In this document: piece after piece, positions 41,846 through 49,152 of the stretch
How positions within the stretch are numbered: the stretch's first letter is position 1
How the letters are laid out: each line of letters opens with the position of its first letter
NCBI GenBank assembly: GCA_037131735.1
Contig: JBAXQM010000003.1
Coordinates: 95,377 to 159,376, forward strand
Reading direction: 5' to 3'
From: CAIUPE01 sp037131735
Lineage (GTDB): Bacteria; Pseudomonadota; Alphaproteobacteria; Rhizobiales; Beijerinckiaceae
DNA: 64,000 bases
Made by a program: the position numbers and the translations under genes
Notes under the pieces: model-generated
Databases searched by the model: none
What the model saw: the letters and a program-made list of their open reading frames with translations, nothing else
Told to the model about the DNA's origin: nothing

Positions 41846-42808
41846 ATGACGATTGCCGCCGAACGTCTTGATCAATCATCGCCCGCTTTTGATGAAGAGC
41901 GGCCGACGATCGCGTTTGGCACAGCGCGCGACTATTATGAGCTTTTGAAGCCACGCGTCATGCAGCTCGTTATTTTCACGGCACTTGTCGGCATGTTGAC
42001 CGCACCGGGGCCCATCAATCCGATCATCGGTTTTGCTAGTCTGCTTGCCATTGCTGTTGGCGCAGGCGCGTCGGGTTGCCTGAATATGTGGTATGACGCG
42101 AGCATTGATGCGTTGATGGACCGCACATCAAAGCGGCCCATTCCTGCGGGTGCTGTGAAGCCCGGCGAAGCGCTCGCATTCGGCATGACATTGTCCATCG
42201 GCTCCGTGTTGTTTTTGGGCCTCATTGCGAATTGGCAAGCAGCGGCCTTTCTCGCCTTCACGATTTTCTTTTATGTCGTTGTCTACACGATGTGGCTCAA
42301 ACATTGGACGGCGCAGAATATCGTGATCGGCGGCGCGGCCGGCGCGTTCCCGCCCATGATCGGTTATATGGCTGTAACGGGCAGTGTAAGCCTTGAGAGC
42401 TTTCTCTATTTTCTTTTGATCTTCGTTTGGACGCCGCCGCATTTCTGGGCGCTCGCGCTCGTGAAGAGCAATGAATATGCGCGCGCCGGTGTGCCGATGC
42501 TGCCAGTTGTTGCGGGACCTAACGCGACGCGGTTGCAAATTCTTCTCTACTCGATTGCCCTTATTCCGGTTGGCATGGCGCCTGCTCTGATGTCTCATGC
42601 CGGGCTTTTGTATCTCGTCGTAGCCACAGGCTTTGGCGTGGTGCTCGCTTATTATGCTTATGATCTTTTTCGTAAGCGCGAAGGAGATGAAGCGCGCAAA
42701 GCAGCGTTCCGCTTGTTCGGTACATCCATCCTTTATCTTTTCGCCCTGTTCGGCGCGCGTCTTGTCGAACAGCTTCTTCCTTTCCTGCCGTGGAGTTTGA
42801 TGAAATGA
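41846..42808 (+). CDS. ctaB: Protohaem IX farnesyltransferase (haem O synthase)
   Basis: UbiA-family membrane enzyme that makes haem O from protohaem for the oxidase. About 320 aa, nine predicted helices. Asp-rich motifs NMWYDASIDALMDRTSKRPIPAG (quoted in part as WYDASIDALMDRT) and the conserved FVWTPPHFWALALVKSNEY are present. ATG 41846 is chosen; an in-frame start at 41777 would overlap the intercistronic hairpins. The end overlaps the next small gene by 4 bp. Confidence 0.96.
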   Translation: MTIAAERLDQSSPAFDEERPTIAFGTARDYYELLKPRVMQLVIFTALVGMLTAPGPINPIIGFASLLAIAVGAGASGCLNMWYDASIDALMDRTSKRPIPAGAVKPGEALAFGMTLSIGSVLFLGLIANWQAAAFLAFTIFFYVVVYTMWLKHWTAQNIVIGGAAGAFPPMIGYMAVTGSVSLESFLYFLLIFVWTPPHFWALALVKSNEYARAGVPMLPVVAGPNATRLQILLYSIALIPVGMAPALMSHAGLLYLVVATGFGVVLAYYAYDLFRKREGDEARKAAFRLFGTSILYLFALFGARLVEQLLPFLPWSLMK

Positions 42809-42966
42809 GCGTCTATCCGCAGCCACCGGAGCTCACTGAAGAAGAAGTTCAACGCCGTAATGCGCGCTCGCGTGCTCTCGGATTGTTTCTCGGCGCGCTT
42901 GTGATTTTGTTTTTCATCGTCACCATCGCCAAGCTTGGCGGTAATGTTATGAATCGTCCGATCTGA
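42805..42966 (+). CDS. CoxF-like small membrane protein
   Basis: 53 aa, between ctaB and ctaG. ATG 42805 overlaps the ctaB stop as ATGA. Charged N-terminal region (about residues 9-23, with LTEEEVQRRNARSRA) and one hydrophobic helix at about residues 25-44, then a short tail ending NRPI. The position and make-up match the CoxF-type oxidase assembly proteins found in alphaproteobacterial cox operons. Too short for many gene finders, but the operon spacing (4-bp overlap upstream, 4-bp gap downstream) supports it. Confidence 0.85.
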   Translation: MSVYPQPPELTEEEVQRRNARSRALGLFLGALVILFFIVTIAKLGGNVMNRPI

Positions 42967-42970
42967 TCCC

Positions 42971-43564
42971 ATGTCTGAAGCCGTTGCCTCACGCACTGCC
43001 TCGAACCGCACCACGCTCGTTGCGTGTTGTGCGCTTGTAGTGGTGATGGTGGGAGCGGCTTATGCGGCGGTGCCGCTTTATCGTCTTTTCTGTCAGCTCA
43101 CCGGCTTTGGCGGCACAACACAAGTCGCGACGACGGCGCCCGCAAGCGCTCTGGCGCAGATGATTTCCGTCCGCTTCGATTCCAATGTTGCCCCGGGACT
43201 GAATTGGAGCTTCAAGGCCGAGACACCGGTGACAAAGCTCAGGATCGGCGAAACATCGACGATTTTCTACAAGATCACGAACCATTCATCGGAGCCTGTC
43301 ACGGCACAGGCAACCTATAATGTGCAGCCCGATCTTGCTGGCAGCTATTTCAACAAGCTGCAATGTTTCTGCTTTACCGACCTCACTTTGAAGCCGGGCG
43401 AAACGCTCGATGTGCCAGTTGTCTTCTTTGTCGATCCGGCGCTGGCCTCTGACAAAGACATCAGCAACCTCGATACGATCACGCTTTCTTATACTTTCTT
43501 TCCCTCCAAAGCCCGGAAAACCCCGGTCGCGGAGTTGACAGAGCCGCCTAAACCGCAATTGTAA
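42971..43564 (+). CDS. ctaG: Cytochrome c oxidase assembly protein CtaG/Cox11
   Basis: Copper chaperone that delivers Cu to the CuB site of subunit I. 197 aa, with an N-terminal transmembrane anchor (about residues 15-38) and a periplasmic immunoglobulin-like domain. The copper-binding C-F-C-F motif is in LQCFCFTDLTLKPGE, and the F-F-V-D-P motif follows. Located between the CoxF-like gene and coxC. Confidence 0.97.
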   Translation: MSEAVASRTASNRTTLVACCALVVVMVGAAYAAVPLYRLFCQLTGFGGTTQVATTAPASALAQMISVRFDSNVAPGLNWSFKAETPVTKLRIGETSTIFYKITNHSSEPVTAQATYNVQPDLAGSYFNKLQCFCFTDLTLKPGETLDVPVVFFVDPALASDKDISNLDTITLSYTFFPSKARKTPVAELTEPPKPQL

Positions 43565-43620
43565 CCCTCGAATGATTGGGGTCCATCGGATGGGCCTCAA
43601 AGAAGACCGGAGACCTCGCT

Positions 43621-44487
43621 ATGGCCGACGCGCACGCAAGAAACCACGATTACCACATCGTCGATCCGAGCCCCTGGCCGTTTGTCGGCTCGGTGAGCGC
43701 CTTCCTCTTTGCCGTTGGCGCGATCATGACCATGAAGGGTCTTCACATCGGCACGCTCAAAGCTGGTCCGATTATTTTCACAGTTGGCATTCTCGGCATT
43801 CTCTACACGATGCTTTCGTGGTGGTCGGATGTAGTCAATGAAGCCGAGCACAAGGGCAATCACACCCGCATCGTGCAGATGCATCATCGCTATGGCATGA
43901 TCATGTTCATTGCGTCTGAAGTGATGTTCTTCGTCGCATGGTTCTGGGCCTTTTTCGACTCAAGCATTTATGCCGGCGAAGAGAAAGCATTTTTGCGTCA
44001 CGCGTTTACAGGCGGTCATTGGCCGCCAACGGGGATCGAAGTGTTTGATCCTTGGCATTTGCCGCTCCTTAACACGCTCATTCTTTTGACGTCGGGTACA
44101 ACGGTGACGTGGGCGCATCACGCCTTGTTGCATGATGATCGTCAGGGCTTGAAGCAGGGCCTCATATTGACTGTTGTGCTGGGTGCTTTGTTCACCTGCG
44201 TTCAGGCTTATGAATATGCGCATGCTCCATTCTCATTCGGCGGCAATATCTATGGCGCGACCTTCTTCATGGCGACCGGCTTCCACGGCTTCCATGTGTT
44301 GATTGGTACGATCTTCCTCGCTGTCTGCTTGCTCCGCGCGTCGAAGGGCCATTTCACAGCAAAGCAGCATCTCGGTTTCGAATTTGCCGCATGGTACTGG
44401 CACTTCGTTGACGTGGTGTGGCTCTTCCTCTTCGTGTCGATCTATCTTTGGGGATCGCAATGGGGCGCGGCGTTCCACGGCCACTAA
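43621..44487 (+). CDS. coxC: Cytochrome c oxidase subunit III
   Basis: Third core subunit of aa3 oxidase, which stabilises proton uptake. 288 aa from ATG 43621; GGAGA is 7 nt upstream. Seven helices are predicted. Typical blocks are HDYHIVDPSPWPFVGSV, FIASEVMFFVAWFWAFF and GFHGFHVLIGTIFLAVCL plus FAAWYWHFVDVVWLFLF. Last gene of the cox core before a clear terminator. Confidence 0.98.
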   Translation: MADAHARNHDYHIVDPSPWPFVGSVSAFLFAVGAIMTMKGLHIGTLKAGPIIFTVGILGILYTMLSWWSDVVNEAEHKGNHTRIVQMHHRYGMIMFIASEVMFFVAWFWAFFDSSIYAGEEKAFLRHAFTGGHWPPTGIEVFDPWHLPLLNTLILLTSGTTVTWAHHALLHDDRQGLKQGLILTVVLGALFTCVQAYEYAHAPFSFGGNIYGATFFMATGFHGFHVLIGTIFLAVCLLRASKGHFTAKQHLGFEFAAWYWHFVDVVWLFLFVSIYLWGSQWGAAFHGH

Positions 44488-44511
44488 GCGCTGAAATTTT
44501 TTAAGTTCAAG

Positions 44512-44534
44512 GGGCGGCTGCAGCCGCCCTTTTT
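44512..44534 (+). terminator. Terminator of the cox operon
   Basis: GGGCGGCTG / CAGCCGCCC, a perfect 9-bp stem without a real loop in the palindrome, followed by TTTTT. Confidence 0.85.
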
Positions 44535-44557
44535 CATTTGTGAAGGAGACATGACCG

Positions 44558-44935
44558 ATGGCTTCTCCTCAATCTTACGCGAGCGATGCGGGTGTTATGG
44601 CGGGTGTCAAAGGCTGTTGCCCCCGTTGCGGCGAGGGTCGTCTCTTTGCAGGCTTTATTGATCTCGCGCCGCGATGCGAGGTATGTGGCCTTGATTATTC
44701 ATTCGCGGACTCGGGCGATGGTCCGGCCGTGTTCATCATGCTGATTGCCGGCGCGATTGTGGTCGGAACGGCTTTGATCATCGACGCGAATTACGAACCG
44801 CCTCTGTGGCTGCTCGGTGCGATTTTTCTGCCACTTACGGTGTTTGTTTCGCTTGGTCTTTTGCGACCGCTCAAAGGATGGCTGATTGCTTCGCAATATC
44901 GCCATAAAGCCGAGCAAGGTCAGCTTGAACGCTGA
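44558..44935 (+). CDS. DUF983 family membrane protein
   Basis: 125 aa. An N-terminal zinc-ribbon-like region with CCPRCGEGRLF and CEVCGLDY is followed by two transmembrane helices (about residues 60-80 and 85-105). The family is common next to cox genes in alphaproteobacteria, which suggests an oxidase assembly role, but this is unproven. AAGGAG lies 9 nt before ATG 44558. SURF1 follows within 34 bp. Confidence 0.87.
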   Translation: MASPQSYASDAGVMAGVKGCCPRCGEGRLFAGFIDLAPRCEVCGLDYSFADSGDGPAVFIMLIAGAIVVGTALIIDANYEPPLWLLGAIFLPLTVFVSLGLLRPLKGWLIASQYRHKAEQGQLER

Positions 44936-44969
44936 TCCCTCAAAAGGATCTCTGGCAAAGGGGTTTATT

Positions 44970-45692
44970 GTGCGACGTCTGCTCATTCCTTCACTTGTTT
45001 CGGCGATAGCTTTTGTCATTCTCTGCGGCCTCGGCTTTTGGCAGCTCGAACGTCTTTACGAAAAAGAAACCCTTCTTCAACGCATCGATCAATCGCTTAA
45101 AACGGATGCGGTTGCGATGCCGATGGACTCCGAATGGTCACGCTTGAAGCCGGATGACTACACCTATCGCAAAGTATTCGTGAGCGGCCATTTTGAGCAC
45201 ACTCATGAAGCGCATATTTTTGGTTTCATTGTTATTGACGATAAGGGCAGCACGTCACCGGGTTATTTTGTTTTAACACCGCTCGCGCTTCACAATGGCA
45301 GTCGCGTTATTGTGAATCGCGGTTTTGTTCCCGAAGCGCTGAAGGCGCAGGATCAGCGGAAAGCCGGTCTCATCGAAGGTCCTATTACCGTTCAGGGTCT
45401 TATGCGCGTGCCTGAGCGCAGCGGGCTTTTCACACCGCAGGATGATCTTCAAAAAAACATCCGTTTCATACGCGACCCGGCGGTGATCGCTGCGTCCTTC
45501 AAATTGGAGCGCGTGGCGCCCTTTATCATCGATGCGGATGCGACACCGGTTCCGGGACGTTGGCCCGAAGGCGGGCATACCGTGGTGTCCGTGCCGAATA
45601 ACCACCTCGAATATGCCCTGACTTGGTTTGGTCTCGCCTTGGTGCTGATCGGGGTCTTTACCGCATTTGTGCTGAAGGCGCGGGCTCCATAG
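44970..45692 (+). CDS. SURF1 family cytochrome oxidase assembly protein
   Basis: Assists insertion of haem a into subunit I. About 240 aa from GTG 44970, which has AAAGGGG 6 nt upstream; TTG 44925 is an alternative. Two transmembrane helices flank a periplasmic domain: the first contains VILCGLGFWQLERLYEKE and the last NNHLEYALTWFGLALVLIGVF. Domain motifs include RKVFVSGHF and VIVNRGFVP. Same direction as DUF983 and just before thrC. Confidence 0.95.
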   Translation: MRRLLIPSLVSAIAFVILCGLGFWQLERLYEKETLLQRIDQSLKTDAVAMPMDSEWSRLKPDDYTYRKVFVSGHFEHTHEAHIFGFIVIDDKGSTSPGYFVLTPLALHNGSRVIVNRGFVPEALKAQDQRKAGLIEGPITVQGLMRVPERSGLFTPQDDLQKNIRFIRDPAVIAASFKLERVAPFIIDADATPVPGRWPEGGHTVVSVPNNHLEYALTWFGLALVLIGVFTAFVLKARAP

Positions 45693-45743
45693 ACCTTGCC
45701 GCTTGCCAGAGGCGCCTTTCTGTTTCTAAAGAAGGCCAGCACA

Positions 45744-47180
45744 ATGAAGGAAAAGCCTCCCGTGACCCGCTCTGCCATGATCCATCACTCCACCCGCGGC
45801 GAAGCGCCGGACCTCGGCTTTTCTGATGCGCTGCTGGCAGGTCTTGCACGTGATGGCGGTCTTTATTGGCCGCACGCTTTTCCGACTTTGACGTCAAACG
45901 CGATCGCTGATCTTGCGGGACGTCCTTATGCCGAAATCGCCGATCGCATCATTGGCCTTTATGCCGATGACGTTGCGCCGGATCAGCTTTCAAAAATGAT
46001 CCACGAGGCTTACGCAACATTCCGCCATCCGTCCGTGTGTCCGCTTGTCGAGATTGATACCAATCTCTTTGTGCTGGAACTCTTTCATGGTCCGACACTG
46101 GCCTTCAAAGATGTCGCGATGCAATTGCTCGGACGCTTGATGGATCATGTGCTCGCTTTGCGCAATGAACGCGCAACAATTGTGGGCGCGACGTCTGGTG
46201 ATACGGGTGGCGCAGCGATTGACGCGTTCAAAGGTTTAAATCGCGTCGATATGATTATTCTCTACCCGCAAGGCCGCGTGAGTGACGTGCAGCGTCGGCA
46301 GATGACGACGGTTGATGCGCCGAATGTTCATGCCGTTGCAGTAGACGGCACATTTGATGATTGCCAGGCACTCGTGAAAGCAATGTTCAATCATCATGCG
46401 TTCCGTGACCGGTTGAAATTGTCGGGCGTTAATTCAATCAACTGGGCGCGCATTGTCGCACAGATCGTTTATTATTTTTCAGCAGGTGTTTCCTTAGGCG
46501 CGCCGCATCGTAAAATTTCCTACGCGGTGCCGACTGGAAATTTTGGCGATATTCTTGCGGGCTATGTCGCGAAGCTGATGGGATTGCCGATTGGCCGTTT
46601 GTCGGTTGCAACCAATGAGAATGATATTCTCGCCCGCGCACTCGCTACGGGTCGCTATGAAATGGCGGGTGTTGTCGCCACAAGCTCACCCTCAATGGAT
46701 ATTCAAATCTCATCGAATTTCGAGCGGCTTCTTTATGAGGTCATGGGGCGTGATGCATCGGCTCTCCGCACGATGATGTCAACGCTTCAGCAATCGAAGA
46801 GTTTCGCGATTCCTGCCGCTGCTCTTGATGTCATGCGTCGTGATTTTACCGCTTTGCGTGCGGATCGCGTAGCAGTTGATGATGAAATGAAGAGCACATG
46901 GCAGAAGTCCGGTTATCTTCTTGATCCGCACACGGCCATCGGCGTGACGGCGGCGCGTGCATTGCTCAAAGACGATCCGGCAACGCCGGTTGTGGCTTTG
47001 GGTACCGCGCATCCTGCGAAATTCCCCGATGCGGTGAAAGTCGCAACAGGTATTCATCCGGCTTTGCCTGATCATCTTTCCGATCTTCTCTCGCGCAAAG
47101 AACGCGTGACGGTGTTGCCGAATGATCAAGCGAAGATCGAATCCTTCATCACCGCGCATGCCCGCGCGGGACGGGAGTAA
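45744..47180 (+). CDS. thrC: Threonine synthase
   Basis: PLP enzyme that converts O-phosphohomoserine to threonine; completes the route begun by ThrB at 19.4 kb. About 478 aa from ATG 45744. PLP-binding Lys is in the FHGPTLAFKDVAMQ motif (Lys122). Other signatures are STRGEAPDLGFSDALLAGLA, GATSGDTGGAAIDAF and the PTGNFGDILAGY loop. Possible starts ATG 45744, GTG 45762 and ATG 45777 cannot be separated with certainty. Confidence 0.96.
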   Translation: MKEKPPVTRSAMIHHSTRGEAPDLGFSDALLAGLARDGGLYWPHAFPTLTSNAIADLAGRPYAEIADRIIGLYADDVAPDQLSKMIHEAYATFRHPSVCPLVEIDTNLFVLELFHGPTLAFKDVAMQLLGRLMDHVLALRNERATIVGATSGDTGGAAIDAFKGLNRVDMIILYPQGRVSDVQRRQMTTVDAPNVHAVAVDGTFDDCQALVKAMFNHHAFRDRLKLSGVNSINWARIVAQIVYYFSAGVSLGAPHRKISYAVPTGNFGDILAGYVAKLMGLPIGRLSVATNENDILARALATGRYEMAGVVATSSPSMDIQISSNFERLLYEVMGRDASALRTMMSTLQQSKSFAIPAAALDVMRRDFTALRADRVAVDDEMKSTWQKSGYLLDPHTAIGVTAARALLKDDPATPVVALGTAHPAKFPDAVKVATGIHPALPDHLSDLLSRKERVTVLPNDQAKIESFITAHARAGRE

Positions 47181-47185
47181 GCTCC

Positions 47186-48484
47186 GTGAGCGTGCCTGAC
47201 CGCGCCGAGAATGTTCGCGTCACAACACTTGATAATGGATTGCGTGTTGTCAGCGAAACAATGCCGGGCCTCGCCACGGTCGCGATGGGCATTTGGAGCG
47301 GTGCAGGCTCGCGTCATGAGCGTGCGGAAGAGCAGGGGCTCGCGCATCTTCTCGAGCATATGGCGTTCAAAGGCACATCGCGTCGAAGCGCCTTACAAAT
47401 CGCGGAAGAGATTGAAGCCGTTGGTGGCGAGGTGAATGCCGAAACCAATACGGAATATACCGCTTATTATGCGCGGACACTTGGCCCTGATATGCCGTTG
47501 GCGGTTGATATTTTGACCGACATTCTTGCGGACCCTGCTTATGACGCAACCGAATTGAAACGCGAGAAGGATGTGATCCTTCAAGAAATCGGCGCTTATG
47601 AAGATACGCCGGATGAAGTCGTGTTCGATATGGTGATGGAAACAGCTTTTGCAGGCGCGCCTATCGGACGTCGTATTCTGGGCACGCCCAAAACGGTTCG
47701 CGCGCAAAATCCAAAGACCATGCGTGGGTTTATGGATCGGACTTATCGCTTGCCGTCGATGGTTGTCTCCGCCGCCGGTGCAATTGATCACGAGTCTTTG
47801 ATCCAAGAAGTCGGTTCGCGTCTTTCAGTGTTCTCACATGATATCGCGCCCGCCCCTGAATCAGCGCTTTATACAGGCGGCGATAGTCGTCGGGTGAAAT
47901 CACTTGAACAAGCACATCTTGTGTTTGGCTTTCATGCGCCTTCATGGCGTGATCCCGACCATTACGCCATGCATGTGTTTTCGAATTTGTTGGGCGGCGG
48001 TATGTCATCGCGCCTCTTTCAAGAAGTGCGCGAGAAGCGTGGTCTTTGCTATGAGATCTATTCGTTCTTCTCGCCTTTTTCGGATTCCGGTTTTTTTGCC
48101 ATTTATGGGGGCACCGGTGAAGCGCAACTTCCCGATTACACGCCGCTTGTGCTCGATACGCTCACCGAGGCAACAAAATCAGTGACGCCCGCTGAAGTCG
48201 CGCGCGCGAAAGCGCAAATGAAAATGTCATTGCTAACCGCACTTGAATCGCCGGGGCGTCGCGCCGAACAAATGGCGCGTCACATGCTCGCTTATGGGCG
48301 TGTTTTGCCGCGTGACGAGATGGTGTCGATGATCGATGCGATTACGGTAGATGATGTATGCCGTGTGGCGTCCGCATCACTCACAGCGCCACCGACAGTA
48401 GCCGCCATCGGTCCGATCAAGCCTTTAATTGATGTGGATGCGATGGCTGCACGCATCGGCGCGCCGTCGCCTTCAGCAGGCTAG
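47186..48484 (+). CDS. M16-family zinc peptidase (mitochondrial processing peptidase-like)
   Basis: Inverzincin metalloprotease, 432 aa, two M16 domains. The inverted zinc motif H54-L-L-E57-H58 is intact, followed by the N-T-E-Y-T-A-Y-Y segment. The second domain has the LLGGGMSSRLFQEVREKRGLCY block. It is related to the ancestral mitochondrial processing peptidase beta subunit, known in alphaproteobacteria. GTG 47186 has GGGAG 8 nt upstream. It lies 5 bp after thrC. Confidence 0.94.
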   Translation: MSVPDRAENVRVTTLDNGLRVVSETMPGLATVAMGIWSGAGSRHERAEEQGLAHLLEHMAFKGTSRRSALQIAEEIEAVGGEVNAETNTEYTAYYARTLGPDMPLAVDILTDILADPAYDATELKREKDVILQEIGAYEDTPDEVVFDMVMETAFAGAPIGRRILGTPKTVRAQNPKTMRGFMDRTYRLPSMVVSAAGAIDHESLIQEVGSRLSVFSHDIAPAPESALYTGGDSRRVKSLEQAHLVFGFHAPSWRDPDHYAMHVFSNLLGGGMSSRLFQEVREKRGLCYEIYSFFSPFSDSGFFAIYGGTGEAQLPDYTPLVLDTLTEATKSVTPAEVARAKAQMKMSLLTALESPGRRAEQMARHMLAYGRVLPRDEMVSMIDAITVDDVCRVASASLTAPPTVAAIGPIKPLIDVDAMAARIGAPSPSAG

Positions 48485-48493
48485 TATAAATCG

Positions 48494-49072
48494 ATGGCGC
48501 TTTTTGCCCGATCAGATCGCGCCCGTGCGGTATCACCAATCAAAGGCACTGATCTTTTGATCCGCCTTCCTATGATGGACGATTTTCCGGCGTGGGCCCA
48601 ATTGCGCGCGGAGAGCCGGAGCTTTCTTACGCCATGGGAACCCACCTGGCGCGAGGATGATTTAACCCGCACGGCCTTTCGCTTGCGCTATTTCAACCCG
48701 GAAGACCGGGATGTGCTCTATCCGTTTTTTATTTGTGATGCGCTGAGCGGCGCACTTCTGGGCGGCATCAGTTTTGGTCATATTCGCCGCGGCGTCGCCC
48801 ATTCGGGCATGATGGGCTACTGGATGGGCTCGGCCCATGCGGGGAAGGGCATTATGACCCGCGCGGTGCCGCTGGCGCTGAAATTGGCTTTTGGCCCGGT
48901 CGGGCTCCGCCGCGTTGAAGCCGGGTCTTTACCCCGCAATACGGCGTCGATCCGGGTTTTGGAGGCAAATGGCTTCCAACGCGAGGGGTATGCGCGGCAA
49001 TATCTCTGTATCAATGGCATTTACGAGGATCATGTCCTCTATGCCCGCCTGAAGGACGATCCGCCCGTGTGA
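48494..49072 (+). CDS. GNAT acetyltransferase, RimJ/RimL type
   Basis: 192 aa. Protein N-acetyltransferase-like GNAT domain: IRLPMMDDFPAWAQLRAESRSFLTPWEP is the N-terminal segment, YWMGSAHAGKGIMTRAVPLAL holds the acetyl-CoA loop (A-H-A-G-K-G), and ANGFQREGYARQYLCINGIYEDHVLYA closes the fold. Quotes are parts only. RimJ and RimL modify ribosomal proteins; the substrate here is unknown. It follows the M16 peptidase gene by 9 bp and runs into the GGDEF/EAL gene. Confidence 0.9.
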   Translation: MALFARSDRARAVSPIKGTDLLIRLPMMDDFPAWAQLRAESRSFLTPWEPTWREDDLTRTAFRLRYFNPEDRDVLYPFFICDALSGALLGGISFGHIRRGVAHSGMMGYWMGSAHAGKGIMTRAVPLALKLAFGPVGLRRVEAGSLPRNTASIRVLEANGFQREGYARQYLCINGIYEDHVLYARLKDDPPV

Positions 49073-49152
49073 CGGGGCGGACGGCGTGTTTCGGTTTACC
49101 TTTCCCCCCGCCTTGCGATAGGGTGCCGCCTCACGTTGGGAGCCTTCTGCAT

